Shown: positions 52,828 through 61,688 of the stretch, piece after piece
Layout: each line of letters starts with the position of its first letter
Numbering within the stretch: the stretch's first letter is position 1
Source: an uncultured Prevotella sp.
GTDB taxonomy: Bacteria > Bacteroidota > Bacteroidia > Bacteroidales > Bacteroidaceae
DNA: 64,000 bases
Assembly: GCF_937863835.1 (NCBI RefSeq)
Contig: NZ_CALMHT010000074.1
Coordinates: forward strand, 80,207 to 144,206
Direction: 5' to 3'
Translations under genes and position numbers: made by a program
The notes under the pieces: generated by a model
The model's input: only the letters and a program-made list of their open reading frames with translations
Database searches by the model: none
What the model was told of the DNA's origin: nothing

Positions 52828-52835
52828 CAAAGGTA
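52828..52835 (-). promoter_or_regulatory. Minus-strand -7 element TACCTTTG of the LptF/G-ribBA transcript
   Basis: CAAAGGTA on the plus strand, 25 bases before the ATG at 52802. Confidence 0.6.
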
Positions 52836-52901
52836 GTATAAAAATATTATAGTAAGTATAAATTTCTACTTTTTTATCAAAAAACAACTTTCGTGATATC
52901 C

Positions 52902-53300
52902 TTAAATCCCACTTGCCTGATGCATCCGGTTCATATTATTGTTCCAAATATCTTTGATGCCATCTACATCGTCATTATCGGCGAAGTCAGTTATCAATAG
53001 TAGGTAATCGTCAGTTTCCTTGCTTTGTTCTATTCTCATTTCCCAGTAGTCGTCATCTTCTTCATCGTCATCCCATTTCAGTCGGATAAACCTGTTCTTC
53101 TCCATACTTATTATCTTGGCTGACCTTATCTCGTGATGTGTCCATACTTCTCCCCATGTGAAAGTAATTACATCTCCGTTTTGTTCAATGTTGTCTGCAA
53201 GCCATGACGATAATCCGTCAAGAGTGCTGATTAGATTCCAAACCACGTTGGATGAACTTGTGTTCAACTCGTATTCCAGTGTTACTTTTTGCTTGTTCAT
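52902..53300 (-). CDS. START-like (SRPBCC superfamily) domain protein
   Basis: 132 residues from the ATG at 53300. The longer open frame reaching 53465 passes through the tRNA gene and a promoter, and is not real. The pattern VTLEYELNTSSSNVVWNLIS, LDGLSSWLAD, ITFTWGEVW and FIRLKWDDDEEDDDYWEMRI fits the helix-grip fold of START/AHSA1-type proteins. Bacteroidota carry a conserved version, usually next to conserved housekeeping genes; ligand and role are unknown. An upstream -7 element (TATTTTTG, 53343-53336) supports the start. Confidence 0.83.
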   Translation of the reverse strand: MNKQKVTLEYELNTSSSNVVWNLISTLDGLSSWLADNIEQNGDVITFTWGEVWTHHEIRSAKIISMEKNRFIRLKWDDDEEDDDYWEMRIEQSKETDDYLLLITDFADNDDVDGIKDIWNNNMNRMHQASGI

Positions 53301-53383
53301 AAGTATTGTGTTTACTTGTGTTAGGCTTTCGGAGACAAAAATACAACTAATATTTGAAAAAAGAAAGAAAATCTCGAAAAAAT

Positions 53384-53415
53384 TTTGGGAATTAAAAAAG
53401 ATTGTATTACCTTTG
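53384..53415 (+). promoter_or_regulatory. Full promoter of the tRNA gene
   Basis: TTTG (53384-53387), 20 bases, TACCTTTG (53408-53415), 20 bases before the first tRNA base. Confidence 0.7.
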
Positions 53416-53435
53416 CACCCGCAAATCAGCAATAT

Positions 53436-53509
53436 GGCGGGATAGCTCAGCTGGTTAGAGCGCATGATTCATAATCATGAGGTCCCCAGTTCAATCCTGG
53501 GTCCCGCTA
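53436..53509 (+). tRNA. tRNA-Met (CAU), elongator type
   Basis: 74 nt cloverleaf: acceptor GGCGGGA / TCCCGCT (first pair G-U), D stem GCTC/GAGC, anticodon stem CATGA/TCATG with loop TTCATAA (anticodon CAT), T stem CCCAG/CTGGG with TTCAATC loop, discriminator A. The anticodon stem lacks the three G-C pairs of initiator tRNA, so it is not tRNA-fMet. A lysidine-modified tRNA-Ile2 also has a CAT anticodon and cannot be excluded. CCA is not encoded. Own promoter and terminator. Confidence 0.93.
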
Positions 53510-53515
53510 CATAAG

Positions 53516-53549
53516 AAAGCAGTAACGTTTATATCGTTACTGCTTTTTT
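53516..53549 (+). terminator. Intrinsic terminator of the tRNA transcript
   Basis: AGCAGTAACG (53518-53527) and CGTTACTGCT (53535-53544) pair perfectly around a 7-nt loop; a T-run follows. Confidence 0.9.
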
Positions 53550-53623
53550 GCTTAAAATCTCATTATTTTTTATGATAAAAGCAATTTTTAAGCATAAAAG
53601 TGATGAAAATCATTGCTTTTTAG

Positions 53624-53631
53624 TAACTTTG
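53624..53631 (+). promoter_or_regulatory. Promoter -7 element TAACTTTG of the IMP cyclohydrolase-mreB region
   Basis: TAACTTTG fits TAnnTTTG, 27 bases before the ATG at 53659. Confidence 0.6.
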
Positions 53632-53658
53632 CACCCTAAAATATTAATATTATTATAA

Positions 53659-54252
53659 ATGGCTGCAACAAAAAAGATTAAGACCGCGCTTGTTTCGGTC
53701 TTCCACAAAGACGGTTTGGACGAATTATTGGCCAAACTCAATCAGGAAGGTGTGAAATTCCTGTCAACAGGAGGTACACAGAAGTTTATCGAAAGTCTCG
53801 GCTACGAATGTCAGACCGTAGAGAGTGTTACTACATATCCGTCAATACTCGGTGGACGAGTAAAGACACTGCATCCTAAAATATTCGGTGGAATATTGGC
53901 ACGCCGTGACAATGAAGGCGATATTAAGCAGATGGCGGAATATGAAATACCTTCTATCGACTTGGTCATCGTAGATTTATATCCTTTCGAAGATACAGTA
54001 GCCAGCGGCGCAGACGAAGCCGACATCATAGAAAAAATAGATATCGGTGGTATATCACTGATACGTGCAGGTGCGAAGAACTTCAAGGATGTGGTTATCA
54101 TCCCTAGCAAAGCTGAATATTCAGTATTGTTGGATATACTTAATAAGAAAGGTGCACAGACTGATATTGAGGACCGCAGAATGTTCGCGACACGTGCCTT
54201 CGGCGTAAGCAGCCATTATGATACAGCCATTAATGGCTGGTTCGAAAAATAA
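53659..54252 (+). CDS. purH: Stand-alone IMP cyclohydrolase (N-terminal half of PurH)
   Basis: 197 residues. MGS-like fold: KTALVSVFHKDGLDELLAKL, LSTGGTQKFIESLG, TYPSILGGRVKTLHPKIFGG, LVIVDLYPFEDTVASG, EKIDIGGISLIRAGAKNFKD. Closes FAICAR to IMP, the final step of purine synthesis. In most bacteria it is the first 200 residues of bifunctional PurH; here it ends cleanly, and the transformylase half is at 39244-40425. The next gene, mreB, starts 37 bases later in the same direction. Confidence 0.92.
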   Translation: MAATKKIKTALVSVFHKDGLDELLAKLNQEGVKFLSTGGTQKFIESLGYECQTVESVTTYPSILGGRVKTLHPKIFGGILARRDNEGDIKQMAEYEIPSIDLVIVDLYPFEDTVASGADEADIIEKIDIGGISLIRAGAKNFKDVVIIPSKAEYSVLLDILNKKGAQTDIEDRRMFATRAFGVSSHYDTAINGWFEK

Positions 54253-54289
54253 GATAGGATTATAGCTATAATTAAGAAACAATAAAGAA

Positions 54290-55312
54290 ATGGGATTTTT
54301 TTCATTTATTCAGGAGATTGCAATGGACCTGGGTACGGCCAATACCATTATTATCAGTGATGATAAGATTGTGGTAGACGAACCTTCGGTCGTAGCACTC
54401 GACCGCCGTACAGACAAGATGATTGCTGTAGGCGACAAGGCTAAGATGATGTATGAGAAGACGCACGAGAATATTCGTGTGATTCGTCCTCTGCGTGATG
54501 GCGTAATTGCCGACTTTACAGCTTGTGAGCAGATGATGCGCGGACTGATTAAAATGGTTCATGCGGGTAGTCGCTTGTTCTCTCCGTCTCTCCGTATGGT
54601 AATAGGTGTACCTTCCGGTTCAACAGAAGTGGAACTGCGTGCCGTACGCGACTCTGCCGAACATGCCGATGGACGTGACGTATATCTGATATTCGAACCT
54701 ATGGCTGCCGCTATCGGTATCGGTATCGATGTCGAGGCTCCTGAAGGAAATATGATTGTTGATATCGGTGGAGGTAGTACAGAAATCGCTGTCATATCCC
54801 TGGGTGGTATCGTCTCTAACAATTCCATCCGTGTAGCCGGTGATGATCTGACAGCGGATATACAGGAATATATGAGCAGACAGCATAACGTGAAGGTCAG
54901 CGAACGTATGGCTGAACGTATCAAGATACATGTAGGTTCGGCTCTCACCGATCTTGGTGAGGAAGCTCCTGAGGATTATATCGTACATGGACCAAACCGT
55001 ATTACTGCTCTTCCAATGGAGGTGCCAGTATGTTATCAGGAAATAGCACATTGTCTGGATAAGAGTATCGCCAAGATAGAGACTGCAGTATTGAGTGCTC
55101 TGGAGAATACACCACCGGAGTTGTATGCCGATATTGTAAAGAACGGTATTTATCTGACTGGTGGAGGTGCTTTGTTGCGTGGACTGGACAAACGTCTTAC
55201 AGACAAAATCAATATTCAGTTCCATATAGACGAAGATCCGTTGCATAGCGTAGCGAAAGGTGCAGGTATCGCATTGAAAAATGTAGACCGCTTCTCTTTC
55301 CTTATGAGATAA
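54290..55312 (+). CDS. mreB: Rod shape-determining actin homologue MreB
   Basis: 340 residues. Phosphate-1 loop MDLGTANTII, RPLRDGVIADF, IGVPSGSTEVE, FEPMAAAIGIGI, phosphate-2 IVDIGGGSTEIAVI, adenosine motif LTGGGALLRGLD. Forms membrane-bound filaments that guide lateral wall synthesis. First of mreB-mreC-mreD-mrdA-rodA, with gaps of 1, 2, 21 and -20 bases. Confidence 0.97.
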   Translation: MGFFSFIQEIAMDLGTANTIIISDDKIVVDEPSVVALDRRTDKMIAVGDKAKMMYEKTHENIRVIRPLRDGVIADFTACEQMMRGLIKMVHAGSRLFSPSLRMVIGVPSGSTEVELRAVRDSAEHADGRDVYLIFEPMAAAIGIGIDVEAPEGNMIVDIGGGSTEIAVISLGGIVSNNSIRVAGDDLTADIQEYMSRQHNVKVSERMAERIKIHVGSALTDLGEEAPEDYIVHGPNRITALPMEVPVCYQEIAHCLDKSIAKIETAVLSALENTPPELYADIVKNGIYLTGGGALLRGLDKRLTDKINIQFHIDEDPLHSVAKGAGIALKNVDRFSFLMR

Positions 55313-55313
55313 T

Positions 55314-56180
55314 ATGCGCAATCTTCTAGATTTTATTGCAAAATATAATCACTGGTTCCTCTTCTTATTATTAGAGGTGACCAGTTTTGTGTTGCTATTC
55401 CAGTACAATAGTTATCAGGGCAGTGTGTGGTTTAGTTCCGCCAATGCTATGATAGGTAAAGTATACGAGTGGGATTCCAGCATAGAGCAGTTTTTTGGTC
55501 TTACCAATGTAAACAAGGAACTGATGTTGCGCAATTTCTATCTGGAAAGACAAGTACATCAGTTGCGCGATCAGGTTTATTATCTTACTAAAGACACTTC
55601 TTCGATTCAGCGTAACGAATTGCAGATGCTCAGTCAGTATCATCTGATTCCGGCTAAGGTAATTAGTAACACGGTCAACAGAAGTGATAACTTTATAACC
55701 TTGGACAAAGGTAGTGCGGATGGTATAAAAAGTGACATGGGTGTAGTTTGTGGCAATGGAGTCGTAGGTATCGTATATCTCGTCTCAGATCATTATTCTA
55801 TTGTCATACCTGCCTTGAATCCTAAGTCGAATATCAGTTGCTGCATAAGAGGACGCGGATATTTCGGATACCTGCATTGGAATGGCGGCAATAGTCAGCA
55901 GGCTTATGTTGACGATGTACCGCGCCATGCACATTTCAAATTGGGCGACTGGGTGATAACAAGCGGATACTCGTCTGTTTTTCCACCGGGAGTCATTGTA
56001 GGAAAGATATTACAGGCTTACAACTCGCGCGATGGACTGTCGTACAGACTGAAAGTACAGTTGTCTACCGATTTTGGCAACCTCAGGGATGTTTGTGTCA
56101 TCGACGAACCGAATCTGGCCGAGAGGGTACAATTACTGAATGCTGCAAAGGATTCGTTAAAACAGAAAAGTAATTATTAG
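55314..56180 (+). CDS. mreC: Rod shape-determining protein MreC
   Basis: 288 residues. One N-terminal membrane helix about 13-30 (HWFLFLLLEVTSFVLLF), a coiled-coil region about 65-105, and two beta-barrel lobes (NFITLDKGSADGIKSDMGVV, VVGIVYLVSDHYSIVIP, RHAHFKLGDWVITSGYSSVF). Periplasmic activator of the PBP2-RodA synthase. Starts one base after the mreB stop. Confidence 0.95.
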   Translation: MRNLLDFIAKYNHWFLFLLLEVTSFVLLFQYNSYQGSVWFSSANAMIGKVYEWDSSIEQFFGLTNVNKELMLRNFYLERQVHQLRDQVYYLTKDTSSIQRNELQMLSQYHLIPAKVISNTVNRSDNFITLDKGSADGIKSDMGVVCGNGVVGIVYLVSDHYSIVIPALNPKSNISCCIRGRGYFGYLHWNGGNSQQAYVDDVPRHAHFKLGDWVITSGYSSVFPPGVIVGKILQAYNSRDGLSYRLKVQLSTDFGNLRDVCVIDEPNLAERVQLLNAAKDSLKQKSNY

Positions 56181-56182
56181 AC

Positions 56183-56683
56183 ATGACAATAGATATAATT
56201 AAAAGATTTCTGGTATTTATAGTCTTATGTCTGGCTCAGGCACTGGTGTTGAATCATATACACCTTTTCGACTGTGCTACACCACTCCTTTATGTGTACT
56301 TGGTATTACTCTTCAGATACAATACACCGCGATGGATCATCTTGCTATGGAGTTTCTTTCTGGGTCTCGTAGTGGATATGTTCTCTAACACGCCGGGCGT
56401 GGCAGCTGCATCAATGACTTTTTTGGGATTGATACAACCCTATATTTTGCGACTGTTTATGCTGCAGGACAGTGATGACAGTTTCGAACCGTGTACAAAG
56501 ACGATGGGTTCAGCCCACTTCTTTTATTACGTACTGATACTTGACTTCTTTTATAATATTGTATTTTTTACATTGGAGACATTCAATTTCTTTAATTGGA
56601 TTCAATGGCTGGAATGTATATTCGGTAGTACGGTTATCACTGTAATATTAATAATGGTCATAGAGAATATACGTAAGAAGTAG
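56183..56683 (+). CDS. mreD: Rod shape-determining protein MreD
   Basis: 166 residues, nearly all membrane helices (FLVFIVLCLAQALVLNHIHL, WIILLWSFFLGLVVDMFSNT, PGVAAASMTFLGLIQPYILR, FFYYVLILDFFYNIVFF). Length and position between mreC and PBP2 identify it; sequence conservation is low in this family. Starts two bases after the mreC stop. Confidence 0.9.
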   Translation: MTIDIIKRFLVFIVLCLAQALVLNHIHLFDCATPLLYVYLVLLFRYNTPRWIILLWSFFLGLVVDMFSNTPGVAAASMTFLGLIQPYILRLFMLQDSDDSFEPCTKTMGSAHFFYYVLILDFFYNIVFFTLETFNFFNWIQWLECIFGSTVITVILIMVIENIRKK

Positions 56684-56704
56684 AAGACAGGAGGGTAGGA
56701 GCAG

Positions 56705-58555
56705 ATGAAAGATTATGAACTGGAGAACAGACGTCTCGTAATAGGAGGGGTGGCAGTTTTTATAGTTGTCGTCTACATCATACGTCTTTTTGCGCTTCAG
56801 ATCATGAGTGACGACTATAAGAAAAACGCTGACAGTAATGCTTTTCTTAAAAAGATAGAATATCCCTCAAGAGGTGCTATTTATGACCGTAACGGCAAAC
56901 TGATGGTTTACAATCAGCCGGCATACGATATCATGGTGGTGATGAATGAAGAGAGTGGCAGACTGGATACGACCGATTTCTGCAATAGTCTCGGTATATC
57001 AAAGGAGTTCTTTATTCAGAGGATGAACGAGATCAAAGACCCATCAAAGAATCCCGGTTATTCACGTTTTACGCAGCAGTTGTTTATGAACCAGTTGTCA
57101 GACAAGGAATTCAGTCTTTTTCAGGAGAAAATATTCAGGTTTCCCGGTTTTTATGTTCAGAAACGTTCCATACGCCAGTATCAATATGGTTATGCCCCAC
57201 ATGTTTTGGGTGATGTCGGAGAGGTGTCCCCGGCTGATATAGAAGAAGACGACTACTATCAGCCCGGCGATTATATCGGTAAATTGGGGGTCGAGAAATC
57301 GTACGAAAAACAGTTGAGAGGCGTAAAGGGTGTACAAGTACTACTCAGGGATGCCCACGGACGTATACAGGGCAGTTACCAGAATGGCAAATTCGACCAT
57401 CGCCCTTTGCCAGGAAAAGACCTGACTCTGGGGCTTGATATCAAGTTACAGGCTTTGGGGGAACGGTTGATGCAAGGTAAGATAGGAGCAATAGTGGCCA
57501 TAGACCCGTCTACAGGCGAGGTGCTCTGTATGGTTTCGTCACCATCTTATGATCCAAGAATGATGGTGGGAAGGCAACGAAGTAAAAATACGGTCAGACT
57601 GACCCGTAATGTATGGAAACCGTTGCTTAACCGTTCGATAATGGGACAATATCCCCCAGGCTCTACATTCAAGACATCTCAGGCGTTGACATATATGACA
57701 GAAGGAATCATCACCCCTTCTACGATGTTCCCGTGTTATCACGGATTCTATTATAAAGGACTGCATGTGGGATGCCATGGACACGCTTCACCTGTGAATC
57801 TCGTGGAGGCCATCAGTACATCGTGCAACAGTTATTTCTGCTGGGGATTGTATCACATGATGTCCAACAGGTATAAGTATAGACATGTGCAGGACGCCAT
57901 GAATATATGGCGCGACTACATGGTAAGCATGGGATTCGGATATAAACTGGGTATAGACCTGCCTGGCGAAAAAAGAGGACTGATACCTAACTCGCAATTC
58001 TATGATAAGGCGTATGACGGTTCATGGAACGGACTTACTGTAATCAGTATCGCTATTGGACAGGGTGAGGTTAACCTGACACCGTTGCAGATAGCCAATT
58101 TATGTTCGACGATAGCCAACCGCGGTTATTATTATGTACCTCACGTAGTGAGAAAAGTACAAGGCGAGCCATTGGATACAATGTATACACGTCGTCATTA
58201 TACTAAGGCGAACAGAAGAGCTTACGACTATGTTGTGGCCGGTATGCGCAGTTCGGTGATAAAAGGAACCTGTAAATCGGCCAATAGGTCCGACTATCTG
58301 GTTTGCGGTAAGACAGGTACTGCACAGAACAGAGGACAAGACCACTCCGTGTTTATGGGATTCGCACCGATGAACAGTCCGAAGATAGCAATTGCCGTCT
58401 ATGTGGAAAATGGTGGGTTTGGAGCTGATTATGGAGTACCAATCGGTGCATTGATGATGGAACAATATATAAAAGGGAAATTATCGCCCAGTTCTGAGAA
58501 ACGGGCAGAAGAATTCCAAAAAAGACATATCGCGTATGGTTCGAGGAACAGATAA
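56705..58555 (+). CDS. mrdA: Penicillin-binding protein 2 (elongasome transpeptidase)
   Basis: 616 residues. N-terminal membrane anchor about 13-33 (VIGGVAVFIVVVYIIRLFAL), PBP dimer/pedestal (YPSRGAIYDRNGKLMVYNQP), and transpeptidase with Ser nucleophile in PPGSTFKTSQ (SxxK), SCN in TSCNSYF and KTGTAQ near residue 540. Cross-links side-wall peptidoglycan; target of mecillinam-type beta-lactams. The end overlaps rodA by 20 bases, so the two are translationally coupled. Confidence 0.96.
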   Translation: MKDYELENRRLVIGGVAVFIVVVYIIRLFALQIMSDDYKKNADSNAFLKKIEYPSRGAIYDRNGKLMVYNQPAYDIMVVMNEESGRLDTTDFCNSLGISKEFFIQRMNEIKDPSKNPGYSRFTQQLFMNQLSDKEFSLFQEKIFRFPGFYVQKRSIRQYQYGYAPHVLGDVGEVSPADIEEDDYYQPGDYIGKLGVEKSYEKQLRGVKGVQVLLRDAHGRIQGSYQNGKFDHRPLPGKDLTLGLDIKLQALGERLMQGKIGAIVAIDPSTGEVLCMVSSPSYDPRMMVGRQRSKNTVRLTRNVWKPLLNRSIMGQYPPGSTFKTSQALTYMTEGIITPSTMFPCYHGFYYKGLHVGCHGHASPVNLVEAISTSCNSYFCWGLYHMMSNRYKYRHVQDAMNIWRDYMVSMGFGYKLGIDLPGEKRGLIPNSQFYDKAYDGSWNGLTVISIAIGQGEVNLTPLQIANLCSTIANRGYYYVPHVVRKVQGEPLDTMYTRRHYTKANRRAYDYVVAGMRSSVIKGTCKSANRSDYLVCGKTGTAQNRGQDHSVFMGFAPMNSPKIAIAVYVENGGFGADYGVPIGALMMEQYIKGKLSPSSEKRAEEFQKRHIAYGSRNR

Positions 58556-60005
58556 ACAGCAGAGTGTGTTGCGTTCGCTAGACTGGTGGACTATCGGTCT
58601 CTACCTTGCTTTGCTCGTATTCGGATGGGTAAGTGTATGCGGGGCCAGTTATACTTTCGGTGAAACGGATATATTCAGCTTCAGCACCCGTTCGGGAATG
58701 CAGATAATATGGATAGGTACATCTATCTGTCTGGGATTCGTACTGCTGATGCTTGATGATAGGTTTTATGAGACGTATGCTTATATTATCTATACAGTTT
58801 TGTTGTTACTGTTGTTTGTCACAATATTCAACCCTCACCAGATAAAGGGTTCCCGTTCATGGCTGGTACTTGGACCTCTGAGATTGCAACCAGCCGAATT
58901 TGCCAAGTTCGCTACAGCTTTGGGAATCGCCAAATTTATGAGTTCATACGGATTCGTGATGAGTCGCTGGAAGGATTTCATGTGTGCATGTGCGTTTATA
59001 CTCATACCGATGCTCTTTATCGTCGGTCAGAGAGAGACCGGTTCGGCACTGGTGTACCTAGCTTTCTTCCTGATGCTTTACCGTGAAGGTATGCCGGGCA
59101 GTATCTTATTTACCGGTGTGGCGATGGTTGTATATTTCGTTGTAGGTATACGTTTTGAGCAAACACTCTTTTGGGATACGCCTACATCCGTCGGAAAGTT
59201 TGTCGTACTACTCTTGGTACAGATATTTACGGCCATGATGGTGCATGTGTATTGTGAAGAGGCGAAACTGGCGAGATACATTGGATTATATGTCATATCT
59301 CTGACACTGATTTTTGTTTTGTTCTCAGAGTATGTCATTCCTTTTGATATCGTATGGGCTCAACTGATAACCACGGCGGCATTGATTGGATATCTGTTGT
59401 ATCAGGCACTTGTGTCCAGATTCAAAAATTATTATTATATCGTATTGTTTGCCATCGGTTCGGTTGTCTTTTTCTATTCTGCCGATTATGTCCTCAATGA
59501 TGTGATGGAACCGCACCAACGGGTTCGTATCAATGTCCTTTTGGGACTGGATGAAGACCTCGCCGGCGCCGGATATAACGTGCATCAGAGCGAGATAGCC
59601 ATCGGATCAGGCGGTCTGGAAGGCAAAGGATTTCTGAACGGGACACAGACAAAACTGAAATTCGTACCAGAACAGGATACCGACTTTATTTTCTGCACTG
59701 TAGGAGAGGAAGAAGGTTTTATGGGATCAGCGGGAGTCTTATTACTTTTTCTGGCACTGATATTGAGACTGATATATTTGTCTGAACGACAACCGTTCAA
59801 GTTTGGACGGATATACGGATATTCCGTCGTGTGTATTTTCCTTTTCCATGTTTTTATCAATGTCGGCATGGTGTTAGGTCTTACACCGGTCATAGGAATA
59901 CCGTTACCATTCTTCAGTTATGGAGGTTCTTCTTTATGGGGATTCACGTTCCTGCTGTTCATCTTTCTGAGGATAGATGCCGGAAGGAATCTGGTAAGGA
60001 ACTAA
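58536..60005 (+). CDS. rodA: Peptidoglycan glycosyltransferase RodA (SEDS family)
   Basis: 489 residues, about 10 membrane helices. SEDS signatures: KGSRSWLVLGPLRLQPAEFA, GQRETGSALVYLAFFLMLYR, HQSEIAIGSGGLEGKG, FVPEQDTDFIFCTVGEEEGF, GIPLPFFSYGGSSLWGF. It polymerises lipid II for the PBP2-linked elongation machine. Longer than E. coli RodA (370) because of a wide insertion at about 200-310 with additional helices, common in Bacteroidota. Ends 4 bases before the convergent gldH gene. Confidence 0.95.
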   Translation: MVRGTDKQQSVLRSLDWWTIGLYLALLVFGWVSVCGASYTFGETDIFSFSTRSGMQIIWIGTSICLGFVLLMLDDRFYETYAYIIYTVLLLLLFVTIFNPHQIKGSRSWLVLGPLRLQPAEFAKFATALGIAKFMSSYGFVMSRWKDFMCACAFILIPMLFIVGQRETGSALVYLAFFLMLYREGMPGSILFTGVAMVVYFVVGIRFEQTLFWDTPTSVGKFVVLLLVQIFTAMMVHVYCEEAKLARYIGLYVISLTLIFVLFSEYVIPFDIVWAQLITTAALIGYLLYQALVSRFKNYYYIVLFAIGSVVFFYSADYVLNDVMEPHQRVRINVLLGLDEDLAGAGYNVHQSEIAIGSGGLEGKGFLNGTQTKLKFVPEQDTDFIFCTVGEEEGFMGSAGVLLLFLALILRLIYLSERQPFKFGRIYGYSVVCIFLFHVFINVGMVLGLTPVIGIPLPFFSYGGSSLWGFTFLLFIFLRIDAGRNLVRN

Positions 60006-60009
60006 TATT

Positions 60010-60474
60010 CTATTTTTGCTTTAATATATAACCGATATCAGATATACCGGGCAGTATTTCGCGTTTCATATTATGTCGGATACAGACATGTATGGAATCC
60101 CCCCTTTTGATTTCAAGTTCTTTGAAGTCAACGTCATATTGGTAATAGCTGATTCCGTTGCCCTTCGCATATCCGTCTTTATTGATGATGCTACAATTGA
60201 CTGTGTCTATTTGTGTGACATTACTGATAGTCTGTTCCACAATCAGACAAAGTCCCATAAAAGGATATGCGCCGTTGACACGCAGTCCGATAGATTCCTG
60301 ATATAGACCATCTTTCTGGATAGGAGGAATGTCAAACTTAAGTGTATCATTTTTCTCCCATCCAGATATTGGCGTGTGGTCATATCGATAGTATACCGTT
60401 TTCTTATAACAGGAAGATAAAACGGATACCGTTATGATAGCAATCGCAATAAAGAATATATTATATTTCTTCAT
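60010..60474 (-). CDS. gldH: GldH family lipoprotein
   Basis: 154 residues, lipobox cysteine at about residue 22 (SVLSSCYKK). KNDTLKFDIPP, GLRVNGAYPFMGLCLIVEQT and the closing IKRGDSIHVCIRHNM are GldH features. In gliding Flavobacteria GldH supports motility, but Bacteroidales carry it without gliding, next to ricT as here, so the role must be different or wider. Its ATG shares a base with the ricT stop (TAATG), indicating coupled translation. Confidence 0.9.
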   Translation of the reverse strand: MKKYNIFFIAIAIITVSVLSSCYKKTVYYRYDHTPISGWEKNDTLKFDIPPIQKDGLYQESIGLRVNGAYPFMGLCLIVEQTISNVTQIDTVNCSIINKDGYAKGNGISYYQYDVDFKELEIKRGDSIHVCIRHNMKREILPGISDIGYILKQK

Positions 60475-61679
60475 TATTCTGCTGACTTGTTCTCTTGTCC
60501 TTTGTTGTCGTCTTTCGGTTTACTTTGGTCGTTCTGTTGATTGTTCCGATTCTCTTGCTGGTTGTTGAAAGGACGTGGTTTGCGTGCTTTCTTCTTCCGT
60601 TTCTTGTTTTTGTCGAATCGGTTTATGTTATCTTGTGACAGAATGTCTACGGGTCCATCTTCCTTCTTGTTCTTGCCGTTTTCCTCGAGAGACAAAGGTT
60701 TTTCACCATTTCTGTTCATCTCGATGATTTCCATAGCCCGCTGCCCGCTTATCGTTTCTAAGTTGGCGGCGAAATTCTTGTCTGTAGAGTAAGTTATCAG
60801 TCCGGCCAGGATGTCTGACTTGAAGAAATAGAAGTCGCCATCGACAGTCTGTAGTACGACTTCCTTACTTGGCATCTTCTTACTCGCATCCAGATAATTG
60901 TCAACCTCGTAGTTGAGACAGCATTTCAGTTTAGCGCACATACCGGCCAACTTCTGCGGGTTTAGGGATATATCTTGGAAACGGGCGGCATTTGTACTAA
61001 CCGATACAAAATTCTTCATCCATGTAGCACAACATAGTTCACGACCGCAAGGACCTGTTCCTCCGATTCGTCCAGCCTCTTGTCTGGCACCGATTTGTTT
61101 CATCTCTATACGCACATGGAACGTTTCGGCAAGCACCTTGATGAGTTGGCGGAAGTCGACACGTTCGTCGGCGATGTAATAAAAGATAGCCTTATTGCCG
61201 TCTCCTTGATATTCCACATCACCGATTTTCATGTTAAGTCCCAATCTTTTGGCTATTTCCCTACTTTCTATCATCGTGTCGTGCTCACGACTTTTGGCTT
61301 CTTTGTATTTGTCCATGTCAACCTGTTTGGCGATACGGTAGATACGTTTGATGTCATCGGCCGACTTGAGATTAGCTTTTTTAATCTGTAGCTTAACCAG
61401 TCTGCCGGTAAGAGTTACAACACCGATATCATGCCCCGGACTAGCTTCCACGGCGACGATGTCGCCCTTCTTCAAATCCAATGCGTTGACATTGTGGTAA
61501 TATCCCTTACGAGTGTTTTTGAACTGCACTTCCACTAGGTCGGTGCTTTCCGCATTGCCTGGTACGTCTGCCAGCCAATCATAAGTGTTCAGTTGCTTAT
61601 TCTGACGATCGCAACCCTTTTTGCATAGTCCACGGTCGCAACCATTGAATATTTTGAAATTCATATCTTTGTAGTCCAT
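60474..61679 (-). CDS. ricT: RicT/YaaT PSP1-domain iron-sulfur protein
   Basis: 401 residues. N-terminal cysteines (NGCDRGLCKKGCDR), a PSP1 C-terminal domain about 60-235, and the metal-binding clusters GTGPCGRELCCATW and GMCAKLKCCLNYEVDN; in Bacillus, RicT with RicA and RicF holds [4Fe-4S] clusters and promotes RNase Y-dependent mRNA processing. No ricA or ricF is in the window. The last 80 residues are a basic, Asn/Gln-rich, disordered tail (KKRKKKARKPRPFNNQQEN). Sits between holB and gldH. Confidence 0.92.
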   Translation of the reverse strand: MDYKDMNFKIFNGCDRGLCKKGCDRQNKQLNTYDWLADVPGNAESTDLVEVQFKNTRKGYYHNVNALDLKKGDIVAVEASPGHDIGVVTLTGRLVKLQIKKANLKSADDIKRIYRIAKQVDMDKYKEAKSREHDTMIESREIAKRLGLNMKIGDVEYQGDGNKAIFYYIADERVDFRQLIKVLAETFHVRIEMKQIGARQEAGRIGGTGPCGRELCCATWMKNFVSVSTNAARFQDISLNPQKLAGMCAKLKCCLNYEVDNYLDASKKMPSKEVVLQTVDGDFYFFKSDILAGLITYSTDKNFAANLETISGQRAMEIIEMNRNGEKPLSLEENGKNKKEDGPVDILSQDNINRFDKNKKRKKKARKPRPFNNQQENRNNQQNDQSKPKDDNKGQENKSAE

Positions 61680-61688
61680 ATCTATATG

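Noticed and set aside
53301..53465. N-terminal extension of the START-like protein to 53465
   Set aside because: It would run antisense through the tRNA and through the gene's own promoter; the ATG at 53300 begins the recognisable domain.
54713..54730. Short direct repeat in mreB
   Set aside because: It only encodes the repeated glycine/isoleucine pattern of the conserved MreB sequence (AAAIGIGI).
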